The notes beneath the pieces were generated by a model. That model worked only from the letters and a program-made list of their open reading frames with translations. It did not search any database and was not told the DNA's origin. Source: Evernia prunastri (lineage: Eukaryota > Ascomycota > Lecanoromycetes > Lecanorales > Parmeliaceae). Taken from it: DNA of 64,000 nucleotides. Positions 1 through 12,438 of the stretch are shown here, piece after piece. The DNA lies in NCBI GenBank assembly GCA_003184365.1, contig NKYR01000093.1, forward strand, positions 62,001-126,000, written 5' to 3'. Position 1 is the stretch's first letter, and every line of letters begins with the position of its first letter. The position numbers were made by a program, and so were the translations under genes.

Positions 1-2424
1 TACCAAGCAATTAGTTGTCAACCCCTCTTAGTTGTCAACCCCTCTTTCACCACAATCGAGAGCTGCTCAGAAAATTCCACGCCCTAGAAAGGACCGACGC
101 CGTGAATAAATACGGTTTCCCGCTTCGTCTGGTTGACGTTGTGATGCCGAATATACAAGCATGCAGAAAACTGCCTGATATCCCCGCACCCTGCCTCTTC
201 GGTCACGATGCCTTTCTCGAAAGAGCAATGAGGTATCGTTGACATTGACTATCCGGCATTATGTAGGTTGAGATACTTCTGTCGCTTGTCTTTTTCCTTT
301 CCTTTATCGTGAAGGTCGCGATACTAGGCACCTTCAGATGCGATCATCAATGCTCTTCCCAACCAAAGAAAGACATGTCATTTAATCTGGTCAATTCAAC
401 ACCAATACTTGCTCTTGATTGCACGGTTGATGTGTTCATGAATGAGGCAGTAAAAGGTCAAAGATGGAAGTGAATGTTCCGGTTGACATACATGGTGGTT
501 TGCATTAGCCCGCCTCGATGAGTATGGGAGTAAATTGAAGATCAACCTTAACTATCATAGCCAATCAGAGCATGATTCTTCAATGTGGCTTGAATTAGCG
601 CAGCCGTTCATAGCTGAGGCTCCTCATCCACAACGTCAATATGGCTTGCATTAGCACAATCGAACACAGCTGGAACCCTCCGTCGCGGGCTTTCACGTGT
701 GAGGCACTAGCACGTCCGCAGAGTACAGAGTACACAGCTGAAGTCCTCCGTCCACAATTTCAATGTGGCTTGCCTTAGTACAACCGTACGCAGCTGAAAA
801 TCTCCATAATCCCTCGGTGACAACTCGCGCCATCGATAACAAGTCATGCGTATGATCGACCAAGAGACATCTCCCCAATTGAGGCATTGAACATCGACAC
901 GTTGAACCAGCAGTAGATGCTCTCGGCTTCAGAGTCCGTCCACAGCACAATCTGTCTGGTCTTCCTCATGCTCCCGGTAGATGCATGACAAGCATCGACT
1001 GCAGCACCTAGAAAAGCCACGATCAGATTCTTATGGTTGGCTCTGTTCTTTTGTGGGTTTTGCATAGCTGCTTGCTGAAGAAAACGAAACACACCAAGGG
1101 ATCAACAAGCGTAGACTACATAAATTTTATCCATGGGTGCATCGACAGATGGCTAGCCCAGATGATGCGATCTCATGCTTGTTCCAGCCGTATATGCACT
1201 ACGATGTGATATTCGTAGCTGCACCGCACGAGGAGGCCATCTTTGGGCCGTCAGTGCTTACCATCCACCTGATATTCGCTTGAACCACGCCGACAAGGTT
1301 CCGAATGTTCCGAAGGTTGACCGTGTGGATGGGAGGGGGGGTCTGGACGGAGCATCTTATTTGCGGAAGAAAGAGGGGCATCGAGACTTGATGCATCCAA
1401 AAGCGTAAACGTCCGGTGCTTTTCCCTAATTAGGTCTTTCTGATTTTCCCTTCGCCAGGCGAAAGGCCGGCCTGGATGAATTCATCCATTGTGTGATGGA
1501 CGGCAATCAGATAGCGGACGGCAGGAAGTGATAGGAAGCAGAAGAACATGAGATAGTGACGCAAGACACCATGGCTTCTGTGGGAGACAGCGATGCAATC
1601 TTGGCAGAAGGGATGTGGATGAATGGTGGAGGAATTTTCTAGAAAGAGGGGTGTTTTGTTCCCTCATTCGCCGCGGAGTCAAGGATAAAGTCAAGGATAA
1701 TAATGATTTCCTCAACCTCAACTCCAAGCGTTCACCCTAGAAGCGGCAGCCCCGGGAAAGGCGCCAAAATTTCCCGAGTCGACCCCGGGTTTGCTGATGT
1801 CATCTCCGAATGGTCGCATTGTCAAGCCGTCGCCTACTTAAAGTATCGGTACAATTTCTTCGAGCTTAGATGCCCGAAAAAGAAGACGACGAAGTTGTTT
1901 TTTCTTTTCTTTGCACACATTTTTGGGGCAGTCAATCAGAACAATCAAGCTTCTCTTGTCACATTATACTACATCATAAGGATAGGGGCACGAAAGAAAG
2001 GTTCCATTGCAGGTAGAAGGAAGCTGTCTGGAGCCTCTATCGCGTGATGAGAGTGCTGGCAGCTGACAATATGCAATTTATAGTCTATTGTACATCCGAA
2101 ACAAACGTCGCTGCTATTCATTGACACTGCTGAACAAGCGCTCCCCTCGATTTTTGATACTGCCCATATATCCTACTGATGACCGACTCCACAAAGAAGA
2201 CATCGATAACAAGCTGTTCGTGTGTCCTCGCTGGGACGACCTTGTAGTTACGAGCTAGATTTTGAATTTGGCAATGCAGACTGTTGACTAGAAGCAGAAT
2301 CATGTTGAGGGGTGCTTTGAGCTGCAGTATGGTATTCCGAGACTGTCGGTAACGGTCATGGTTGGGTCTCCATTAGGTACCACAGCAGTTAATTTGGATT
2401 GAGAGTTGGTCGTTGTAAGTCTCG
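1..2424. other. gene-poor region
   Basis: No open frame here shows a recognisable domain, a signal peptide or credible exon structure. Frames are short and overlap on both strands. The only structured element seen is the degenerate tandem repeat at 580-816. The segment lies 3' of the secreted Ser-rich gene. Confidence 0.6.
580..816. repeat. degenerate ~60-bp tandem repeat, about four units
   Basis: Units start near 580, 636, 692 and 760. Each carries a variant of tcaatgtggcttgcattag followed by a variant of cacagctgaa and a CT-rich tail. Units 1, 2 and 4 match best; unit 3 is longer and more diverged. It is a decayed minisatellite with no coding frame preserved across units. Confidence 0.65.
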
Positions 2425-5400
2425 CTACCTGGTTGCTACTTGTCTGCCTGTCATTGCTGCAGGTCTCGCTTCCGGGTTGGTGTTGACCTGTTTTTCATTG
2501 CTAGTAAACGACGAAGATCTCAATGCTGAGACAACAGGGCGAGTCTCAGCTTTAGTGTTTTGAGCTGGACGCGCAGCTGATCTAGATCCAGAAGCTTTAG
2601 AGGGTATAACAGAGGTACTTAACGATGAGTCGCCTCCTATGCTTAGATAAGTCGATGTACTTTTGGACGTACCAGTGGGTCGTGATAGATAGTCTACTCT
2701 TGGGCCTCCAACTTGCGTTGAAGTAGACGTCGCAGCATTCGATGGCAATGAGCTGGATGCAACGTGCACGCTTCTTGAGGGATGGTCACTAAGTGTTGCA
2801 GAGGAAGCTGAGGATGCAATGTGCAGGATCCTTGAGGATTGGCCGGCGAGTGTTGTAGAAGAAGCTGGGGATGTAGTGTGTACGATCCTTGAGGATTGGC
2901 CGGCGAGTGTTGTAGAAGAAGCTGTGGATGTAGTGTGTACGACCCTTGACGATTGGCCACCAAGTGTTGTAGTAGAAACTGGGGATGCAATGTGCACGAT
3001 TCTTGAGGATTGGCCACTGAGTGTTACAGTAGAAACTGGGGATGGAATGTCCACGATCCCTGAGGATTGGTCACTGACAGTTATAGTAGAAACTGGGGAT
3101 GCAATGTGCACGATCCTTGAGGATTGACCACTGAATGTTGCAGAAGAACCTGAAGATGCAATGTGTACGCTTCTTGACGATTGGTCACTGAGTGTTGCGG
3201 AGGAATCTGAGGATGCAATGTGCACGATTCTTGAGGAATGACCACTGAGTGTTGCGGAAGAAGCTGGGGGCGCAGCGGTACTATAGTCCGCCATAACGCC
3301 TGATGCTCGTGAGCCCATAGATGCTGTGCTGTCACTTGAGGCGGTTGAGATGACTGAGCTTGAACTTAGTAACCGATTACTCGATATGTTTGCGGCAGCT
3401 GCTGAGCCATTGATAAAGGTCACATTGGAGCTCAAAGGCAGTGACGAACTATTGGTATCAGTCTCGTACGGTTGGGTGGGGATGCTCGAGGGTTTGCTTT
3501 TCACTGAGGCACCATTCGTATCGCTTGTTGAGCCTGCCGCAGAGACGGTACTTTGTGTTGATGCACCGGTTGTCGAATTTGCATTAGTAGTATTCGACGG
3601 GCACGCAGATGCTACAGAATGTCAGCCCTGCTTTACATGAAACAAGATTCAAGCGTACCTGGTAGCAATGAGAGCACCACAGGAGTACAATTGGAAGGGG
3701 GCGATTCGGTGAAGTAAGCTATAAGGTCTCTATCTTGTTTGCATATCACAGCCTGTCCGTTGAGAAAAGTCTCATTCATCCAATATAGACTAGTGCCATT
3801 GATCGTCCAATTTGTTGTAATCGTGCCGAGTTGCGACGATGTGGCGAAAGGAGCGAACGCTACACCTGGGTTTGTGGAGTAAAAGCTGCTATTGTCTTTT
3901 TTCCCTAGCATGCCGGCGTCGTTCAAAGTGTACGTAGTCCCTGTCTCGCAATTGCTCGAAGATACCACCTGACCGTCTGCGGCGATGTAGCCGGTCTCAT
4001 TGGTTGCTGCCGCTACCCGGCGGCGAAGACGTTGATTGTTATTTGAATCAGTGATATCAGGTCGAACAATAAAGGTGATCTTGACATTCGACGTCGCGGG
4101 CAGTGATGAACTTATCGTAGAACTACTACTTGTCTGAGAAGTTGATGCACTCATGCTCATATCAGACGTAGAGTCGCTTTCAGTCGATGTCAGGCTGGCC
4201 GACGAGTCAGTCAATATGGGCGTTACAGAATTGGTGCTTGTCTCGGTCAAGCCAGAATAGCTCGGAGAATCCGTGCCCGATTGAAGACTAGCTGTTCTAG
4301 AACTTGGAGGATCCATAGCATCTGTGGTGGAGGGACTGTCAAATGAAGAAGAGGAATCCAATGGTGTACCAGCAACACCGGAAGCACTCGTGTCAGTGGA
4401 GCTTACAGGACTGGAAGAGCCCGAGCTAGGTTTGGAATCTGTAGCGCTAGTCGAGACGTTGAAGGACGCATTTGATGTACTTGCGACTGGGCTTGAAATA
4501 CTTGTACTGGACACAGATGCAGAGAATACAACTCGAGTTAGACTAGAGGTGGACGAAACGGGACTGTCGATAGAGCTTGAGATCGTCGAAGATGCGAGGG
4601 TTGATAGACTGGAAGAAGAACTCGAGATGGGTTGGCTTCCCGATAGATACGCAGCATCGACTTGCGAATCAGGGGTCAATGGTCCATAATTGCCGTATGT
4701 ATAGCATGAATAGCCTCCGGAAAGACCAGCGGGATAGTATAAAACACCAACGCATGAGGCGTTTCCGGCTACGCGGGTGTAATCCGAGCAGTGTTGAATA
4801 CATTGAGCCATGGTATTCGTGTTTGACGCATCCAAATTGCTGCCAGATTGGAAATCATAACCACAGGCGATGGTGTATGGAATGTTATCGGAGTCTGTGT
4901 AAGTATTTCCATCGTCGGTAGGACAGGTGGCTCCATCATCTCCCGAGATCATGCTTGCGCTACTCGCACTCGTCGAGGTGAGGACCGAGGTGCTTGAGCT
5001 ACTGGTGGTAGATGACAGTGAAGGGGTACTAGATACGATCGTACTGGTAGGTAAAGAGGCTGGGCTAGCGCTAGATGTAACGCTAGTTGGCGTGATGGAA
5101 GGATCGGAAGATATCGAAATGGATGAAACGCTCGAAGCAGTTGACGAGGTTATGGAAGGAGAAGGGGCCAGAGTGGATGAGTTTTGAGTGATAGAGCTAT
5201 CATTTGATGAGCTTGACGTGTCAGAGCTTGTAGAGGTGGGGCTGTCTGAACTTGAGCTTGAGCTTGATGAGGGACTTGCTGAGAAACTCGTTGAAGAGGA
5301 ACTGCTTGAGCTTGAGCTTGATGATGAACTTATGGATAAGCTTGGTGAGGAGCTTGCCGAAGAACTTGTTGAGACGGGATAGTTTGAGCTTGAGCTTGGG

Positions 5401-7386
5401 CTTGCTGAGGAGCCTATCGAGGAACTTGTTGAGCCGAGATTGTTTGAGTTTGAGCTAGATGAAGAACTCGCTGAGAAACTCGTTGAAGCGGGATTGCTTG
5501 AACTTGAGCTTGAGGAGGAAAATGTCGAGGCAGGATTGCTGGAGCTGGAGCTGGAGCTTGCTGAGGAGGTCACTGGGGTAGGGCTGCTTGAGCTTGAGCT
5601 TGACGAAAAGGTTGTTAAAGAGCTTGTTGAGGAACTTGTCGAGATGGACTTGCTTGCGCTTAAGCTTGATGATAAAGCTGATGAAGAGCTTGTCGAGGAA
5701 CTTGTACTGATAGGGTTACTTAAGCTTGAGCTTGATGATGAAACTGCTGAAGAGCTTGTTGAGGTACTTGTAACGGCAGGGCTACTTAAGCTTGAGCTTG
5801 ATGATGAACCTGCTGAAGAGCTTGCCGAGGTACTTGTAACGGCAGGGCTACTTAAGCTTGAGCTTGATGATGAACCTGCTGAAGAACTGGCCGAGCTCCT
5901 CGCAGAGCTGGAGCTCGGCCCAGTCGAGGTCTTACTCGATGCCGTACTGCTCTGAAGCGAAGTCGTCAGAGATATCGGAGCCGACGTTGAACTTGATGAG
6001 CTAATTCTTGAGGACGAGGACGACATCGTGGAAGACATCGTGGACGACATCGATGACGAAGTAGTCGTGTCATTACCATCCGTAGCATTCGTGTAACCAC
6101 CAGTACAATCTGTAGGGTGAGCCAGAGTGTCAGTTTACTGTTTGCTCGGATCAGAGAGATTTATTGAGGAGCTTCGTGGACAAGTTCTCAGGCGTCTTTG
6201 CTCATTGAGGAAGTTCCTAATTTGTACGCAATACGACCAACGAGCGGGGAGGTGACTGACTGCTCAATGCATCGAAGAGTATATATGTTCCCCTATTGCG
6301 GATCACAGGATCAGCATTGTTCGATGCTTTCAAGATATTCATGCAGAACTAGAGCCAGGCTCGGCACGCAGGCAAGGACGCTTGTAATCTTGGAAGATGT
6401 ACGAAGTATAGCTGGAGAGCCGACGTGACAAAAGAATGGCAACTCACCCAAGATAATAATATTCCATACCAGTGGAACTCGCTGGATTGAATGGTCAGCA
6501 ACTCACCATGGAGCAGTGTTCTATGGATACAACGGACTAGGGGGAGTATGGCCTCGGCACTAGAAATTCTTGTATTAGTACGTACTCTGGTGGCTAGAAT
6601 AGGTTTTATTGAGTATCAAGCAACTTACATTGTATGCTAAAGTACCATTGTTGATTCCGTAATACTAGCGTAAAATGTGAGAATCCGTCATTCACTAGAT
6701 CAGGGATTAAGCGATACCGTGACAGAGACGCAATCTGTGCTTGCATCACACTGGTTGATACAATCTCTTCCATCGGTAGCATTGCTGGTGAACGCGCCGC
6801 CTTGATCTACCAGTACATTCCGTGTTAGGATACGGAATTTCGAAGATGAAACGCAAATTTTCGCCAAGGCGACAGAGACAGCTGATCTGCTTCTGGGCCC
6901 TTGACGTTGAGGAGATACGTACTTAAGGTTGCATAACCACAGCGAATAGTAAAATTTCTATTATCAGTCGCTCCCTAGGTGACACATGTCAGTAATGGCT
7001 CTCGAGGAGGCTACCCGTGCCAGAGTGATTGTTTGCAGGTCGGCAGTATTGAAGATACGCCTCGCGGTCTGATGACTGATTCGAGAGCTTGAAAGAAAGG
7101 CTATTTACTTCAATGCAAGTGTTGTCTTCGGTCACAGACTTAGTAAAGTTCGATACATAGACAATTGACCGCGAGCGAGGAGATGCTCACCTGCACTGGG
7201 ACAAAAGACGCTTGTTGCTATCGGCTGTTTACTGGTGCCTGTGGCCGTGGATGTAAAGGTTTTGATACTCGCCGAACTGGACGTGCTAGTAGTTGGCGGA
7301 GAGGTGATAGTATTAGTAGTTGCGCTCGAGGCAAGGGAGATGAGCGCAGCAATTACGAGCCAGAAGAAGCCGGTATTTAACAGCAT
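2425..7386 (-). CDS. secreted Ser/Thr-rich protein with PAN/Apple-like modules and a DUF7908-like domain
   Basis: The start is ATG at 7386, which opens a signal peptide (MLLNTGFFWLVIAALISLASS). Exon 1 ends at 7191 before a GTGAGC donor. Several small exons between about 6100 and 7190 are not fully resolved; they carry a first PAN/Apple-like cysteine module with pieces such as NFTIRCGYATL and DGRDCINQC. The large exon (3659-6050) is mostly Ser runs. It also holds a second module (CPTDDGNTYT, IACGYDF, QCIQHC) and a C-terminal globular domain resembling DUF7908. An intron at 3612-3658 (GTACGC..TAG) joins it to the last exon (2425-3611), which contains nine 19-residue repeats. No GPI-type hydrophobic tail is visible. 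This is probably a heavily O-mannosylated wall or extracellular protein; its function is unknown. The one-gene model is an inference, though the 3612-3658 splice fits phase. Confidence 0.7.
2745..3246 (-). repeat. 57-bp in-frame minisatellite, nine copies of a 19-residue unit
   Basis: In the last exon of the secreted Ser-rich gene the translation repeats every 19 residues around a core SGQSSRIVHIAS followed by xxSxxTL. Nine successive units can be aligned, the last one partial, with substitutions but no frame break. The period of exactly 19 codons keeps the frame when copies are gained or lost. Confidence 0.85.
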
Positions 7387-9057
7387 GGCGGCGAATTTGG
7401 TAGCAAAGGTCTCTGGATATCCAGACGGCAACGGTGCAGAAGTGGGAGTACATGGAGTGACATTTATATGTACAATGTTCAATCATGTGAGGCGACAAGG
7501 GTCTAGGTTGCGGTACGCTTTGAAGCCTCTGTATATTCGGCATTGTCCTCTTAGGTACTTTCCTGCTCATCGGGATCCCTGTCATCGTCATCTGGACTTC
7601 CGACTTCCGCATGACCATAGCTGAGAACGTCAAACAACTCCACATAAGGACCCTATGATATCAGTAGACTGGCACTGCGAGATTAGAGGGAAAGCCGAGC
7701 GATAGTTGATGGATTTTGACTCAAGTCACAGACCTCTTAGTTGAAAAGCCAACGTTGATTAGGCTTAAGGACAATGAAGTAATGATCTCTTAGATCGGAT
7801 GCTGTATGAAAGGAATAAATCCTTGCCGCGGCTTCCATTGATTGTGGCTTCAAGCCGTCGATCTTCGGTATGTTGAAATTGTTGTAGCCGATAATGTTTG
7901 TAGACGGCCGACAGAGGCTACGCAATTGGTACCATGGGCCCCGAATCATTGACGCTTCCTTATTCGGTTACTATCCCCAACGGAATCAATCAATCAATTC
8001 GTACAAGATTGAGAGCCATTGATATAGGCTAGCTTCGCACTTTTGAAGCCACTTCGAGCCTGTCCTGCGGGCCGAGAATGACCCTCGGCCAAATCCAAGG
8101 TAGAAGTTCGGGTACCTTACTTTACTCCCTTCTGAATCAGTCATCCTCCTTAACGATCCGCTCACTACCTTACTTTCTCTACAAGAGGGGCTCAGTCGGA
8201 GGGACGGTATTGAGGTTCTCCGTGTCCACAGTACATGACTCATTCCCTTCGGCATCGGAAGCAAGAACATCGGAGGCAAGGACATCGACGATGGAGCCAG
8301 GCCCCAAACTTATTAAAGAAATTTTGATCGTTATTGACTATCGGGCTCAAATCGGTAAAAAGGAAAACTCTGTTGCCCGGCTCGCATGGGATATTCAAGG
8401 GGTCCTTTGATGGGTCCCGAGGCCTACAATTGTGTAATCCGTTCATCATTGGTACTGGTAGATAGCTGATGATGAAGGAATCGGCCTAACATAGGCCTCG
8501 AGCTCGTAGGATGCGTACTCTATGTTTGGAGCTATCTTCAAATAGATGATGGTGTGCGGGTTGTGCGAGAGGACAGTGGTCCAGTACGGTGTTTGATAAT
8601 TTACGACCAGGCAAAGCAGGTCTTGGCGCACTGTTTAAGCTTCAAATGGGTTGCCGTAGTACCATCGAGTAATTTAGATGAGTTTAGGGATCGTGAATGG
8701 CTTCAAGATATATCCCATAGTAATGGTACTCTAAAAAGGAAGGTCTTCTATTGCAACAGTCGCTAACACGTAATTGTTTAGCATACGAAGCGATGTGGAA
8801 AAACTCAAGATTTGTAAGAGCGTATCACCTTTCCTACACGTTGTAACTAACGTAGCCATTGAGTCCTTCCGGAAAGCTACTAGGTCACAAGATATTAGAC
8901 TGTTGATATCACCAAGTCTTTAAGATCTGTTTCTATCTCATGGTTGATTCAATCTAGACGTCTGTGGCTTTCAAGCACATTCACCCATCAGCTTACCAAA
9001 CCAATTGCATGCACTTCTAGTTCCCTTTCCCTTTCAACCCCCGTCAGCATCGCAAAT
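7387..9057. other. intergenic, no gene recognised
   Basis: The segment lies between the start of the secreted gene and the end of the O-methyltransferase gene. Open frames are short and give no recognisable protein motif. No repeat or RNA gene was recognised. Confidence 0.55.
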
Positions 9058-10569
9058 TCAACTCAACTCTACCTCAATCAAGCTCTCAGTACCCGGCTCG
9101 CACCCTTTGATGATGCTTGTGATCTTGAATCCAGCATCCCCCAGCAACTTCTGCCAGTCGCTGACCGTACGCTCGCCACTCGCAAAGCAGCTCATCATGA
9201 TCATATCGAACGTGGTACTGATCCAGTTCGCGCCATGGTCCGGGATGACATGCTCGGTGATGAGCAGTTTGCTATAGCCTTGGGTCATGGCAGGCTTGAG
9301 ATTGGCGAGGATGTCGGCGCATTTTTCGTCGGACCAGTCATGGAGGACCGAGTGAAGATAGTATGCTCGGGCGCCTGCGCTCTCGGTCAGCTTGGATGCT
9401 AGGTCTCCGAATGCGTGAATGGCGGGAACTCACCTTTGATGGGCTGTGGAGTGAAGAAGTCATGCTCCATGACCTTGATCTTCTCATCCAACCCTTTAAC
9501 CTCTTCACCCTCCAGCACACTCGCTCGATCCTGCAGCACGAGCTGTCCGGGCAGCGTAGGGAATTTCTTATGAAACGCTTTCAAATCGCGTCCCTTTCCT
9601 CCACCCACATCCACAACCAACACCGGTACATTCTTATCCCCCGCCTCCTTTCCCAGCTTCTCCTCCAAAGGACGTAGCTGGGTGTCATCCCAGCTCGATA
9701 AGCCGGTCACCTGATCGTTCATCTGATTGTTGAATGGACAAACGTTTTCTGGACGATAGGCAATCCATTTCCAGAAATCGTTGGGCGTGTTGTGCGCAAA
9801 TTGGAAAGGGCCTGAGTATTCTTTAGTATCTTTGCCGTAGCGGACTTTGGAGAGATCTTCGTGTGGATTCTTGTAAGAGGTCTTCTGAAGGTACTCTGGC
9901 AGCGCGGCGAAGGCTGGGCCGATGACGTTGAAGCTGTTGTGTGAAGTTCAGTATTAGCGGGGTTTGATGGACACTAAAGCATACTTCTGACAAGAAATAG
10001 CTCACTGACCTTAAAGGGATGGCCTCTTGGAATTTCTTGTGCTGGGAGAGAGCCTTCGAAAGTGGTGTCAAAGAGTAAGTACCAGCAGTCTCGCCCTCGT
10101 AAAGAGTTCCCATGGAAGCTAGATGCTTCATCAAGCGTGCTATTTTGCAAGTCGTGTTAGCTTGGCGTGGTCGCTGGATTGACATTCGACTTAATAACAT
10201 ACCCAACAATACAACATCAGCGTTCGTCAGTTCAGCTAAATGCTTGACACTCGTGACATCTTCTCCACTCTCAGCCATCTTCTGAAAGATGCCCAAGTCG
10301 ACAGCAGTGCGGAGAGCAGCATGATGAGCTGGCTGTATGAGAGGTCAGCATTGCAATCTAACTGTAATGAGGGGGGATTCTCCTACCTCTGCAACACGAG
10401 CACGCAAGATCGACTCGGTGGGCTTCTCAAGTGCAAACTGAAGGTTGCGTGCGGCGGTCAGACATGCCTGGCGTGCTTCTTCTTTCTGTAGGTTTTCGCC
10501 GTGGGATGCGATCTCTTTCAGAAGAGCGGGAACGTCGTAAGGAGTCTCAAACGATACCTCGGAGAACAT
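9058..10569 (-). CDS. family-2 (COMT-type) S-adenosylmethionine O-methyltransferase
   Basis: Five exons fit phase: 10387-10569, 10203-10332, 10010-10139, 9434-9933, 9058-9374, modelled with GT-AG introns (the small exon 3 boundaries are approximate). The N-terminal half is the dimerisation/winged-helix part (PAHHAALRTAVDLGIF, TNADVVLLG). The C-terminal half has the SAM-binding loop VVDVGGGKGRDL, the DFFTPQP acidic region, and LHSVLHDWSDEKC, which carries the family's catalytic His. Length (about 420 aa) suits fungal sterigmatocystin/aflatoxin-type O-methyltransferases. It would methylate a hydroxyl on a phenolic or polyketide metabolite; the substrate cannot be read. Neighbours are an NmrA-like relic and an amidase; no polyketide synthase is in view. 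Confidence 0.88.
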
Positions 10570-11659
10570 GATCGCGTCAATGGTTGATTCTGTCTGAAAA
10601 GATAAAAAGATGGCAAAGGCGTGAGGAATATATTTGGTTGAGAGATGCAGAGGAAGGGGGTTTTATGCAGGGAAGTAAGAAGTGAAGGCCTGACGCCTTC
10701 CTGGGTGTTACTGTACAGATGTCAAGTGACAAAGTGGCACAGACAAAGGCCAATCATTGCAGCTGACGGCTTCAACACAAAATCGCAATACTTGACCAAT
10801 AGACCAAATAGGATCATCATTGCTAGCAAGGTTTCAACATAGGATTGCAATAATCGACTAGGACAAGGAGCCAATCGGTGCAACCATTCCTTGACCCGTC
10901 CTTATGATAACACTTCTTTTTGACACCCTTCAATGATGTGTCAATGTGGTAACCCTGCCGAGTGTTCGAGAGCGTTATTCGGACCTTTTAAGCTTTGCGT
11001 ATAGAGGAGAATCAGATGAAGACACGATACGGGTTCGAGGTACTTCAAGAGGGGACAATAATGATAAAGGGAATACAGTTGACAGCCCTACTGAAGCCAA
11101 TGATGTCGGTGCTGAGACCGCTTCCGCGGCCACAATCCCTCCCGCGGCCACTGGCGATGGATTTGGGCCAGATTTCGTAGCTCATCCGGGTATTGGAAGC
11201 CATCTGCAGATTTGCCCGGACCATCACGTGTAGTCTCGACACAGTGTTTTGAAGGAGCATTGATCATGCTTACGAGAAGAACAGGCGCTGTCCCAGATCA
11301 CATCCAGCGTTTGATAAAACATCAACAAGCACATTGCCATGGCAAGTAATCCAACGTCGTTTCAATCCCGTCTCGATCCAACACGTCGTCATCATCAAAG
11401 TCAGTCCATCGGGTCAAATTGAGCACACCGAGCCTCTGCTCCTGCCCAACTTGACCACCAGCGCCTGCAGAGCCGCTACTGCGGTTTCCAAGCATCTTTG
11501 ACTCGGTGCTATGCAAAAGCACAAGAAAGGAAGGACTGCTAGATCGATTGTCACAAAGAAGCTACAAACCGAAGAGATGGAGCGGGCGGCGGAGAAGGTG
11601 AAAGAGCCTAAGGAACTTCCCGAGAATGTCTGAATGCTCTTGATGGCGAAGCACGATTT
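10570..11659. other. intergenic, weak imperfect repeats
   Basis: No gene is recognised. Around 10750-10860 two ~50-bp stretches resemble each other (both contain ttcaacanan, then tcgcaata or ttgcaata, then a ga-c-ta run), suggesting an old tandem duplication in the O-methyltransferase upstream region. Frames at 11045-11674 give no family. Confidence 0.4.
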
Positions 11660-12027
11660 ATTCGCAGGCCGCAAAGAGATAACGTGTGCTGGCTGCGTGA
11701 ACTAGCCGAGCCGATAGTGGAAAGCTTGCCGACGGTGATGATGAGGATCTGTTGGTCTTGGAAGCCGCCGAAAGAAGAGACTGCCTTTCATCCTTATAGC
11801 TGAAACGGACAGTCTTGATGCCTGCTGGGAGGGTGCCTCTGCTGTCTGCACGTCTCATTGCTGTGACTGTATGTTTGCCGGTCTTGAGAAGCTCTTCGAC
11901 GAAGTGCTTGCCGAGATGACTGCTGGTTTAACCGTATTTATGAGCTAGTGTGAAAGGAGCGATAAAGTTGATTTACCTACAGCAACACAACAATGGCAAC
12001 CTTTTCAATATGGTTGATCTGGGCCAT
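11660..12027 (-). pseudogene. NmrA-like / isoflavone-reductase-like NAD(P)-binding protein, decayed
   Basis: ATG at 12027 gives MAQINHIEKVAIVV, the usual first strand of an NmrA-like Rossmann fold. After a probable intron (GTAGGT near 11980) comes HLGKHFVEELLKTGKHTV and then AMRRADSRGTLPAG. The glycine-rich loop expected between strand and helix is missing or misread. Downstream, family-like pieces lie in different frames: DQQILIITV in one, ARLVHAAST in another. This implies at least two indels. The rest of the ~300-aa protein is not recognisable. I read it as a relic rather than a working redox sensor or reductase; undetected small introns are the alternative. Confidence 0.55.
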
Positions 12028-12280
12028 GGTGGATGTGGTCATGAAGTGACAAGGGGGTTAGATAGGATGATCGTGGATTGAACTAGATGAAGTCTTGAAG
12101 GATGGATGGAATGGGATGGAGTAGGGGTAGAATAAGAAAGGCAAGGACATTACCTTACCTTACCCAGGTATGTATAAGATATAAGAGCTCGGGGATATGA
12201 GAGGCGATTTTAAGACGAGGCCGAGGCGGATTTATCTACTCTCCGTAACTTACATTCGCTAATCGGAGCATACTTTACCT

Positions 12281-12360
12281 CGTCAAATTCGCGTTCACGA
12301 TCCCTGCCGCCTGCAGGTCTCGCACCAGATTGAAGATCAGGCCATCGCAGCCTATTGCCG
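12281..12360 (-). repeat. 80-bp duplicate of the amidase terminal exon
   Basis: This 80-bp stretch matches 12481-12560 at a fixed 200-bp offset, with about 70 of 80 bases the same. It still encodes CDGLIFNLVRDLQAAGIVN and then a stop at 12275-12277. The right edge coincides with the first base of the real terminal exon. It lies just 3' of the amidase stop codon on the same strand. Confidence 0.8.
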
Positions 12361-12438
12361 TTTGTTATTTTTCTCTCCCCCCTCTTTTTCACCTCTTTCA
12401 CATCCCAAATGTTTCTTAACCCCCTTCCAACCACATTC

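Noticed and set aside
5440..5955. Long plus-strand frame of about 171 codons rich in Glu and Leu
   Set aside because: It is the antisense shadow of the poly-Ser coding stretch of the secreted gene; composition follows from the Ser codons.
9394..9433. A 35-bp intron in the O-methyltransferase ending at the nearer CCTAG
   Set aside because: The 59-bp intron ending at GCGCAG (9375) gives the family sequence IKGARAYYLHS directly and a normal length.
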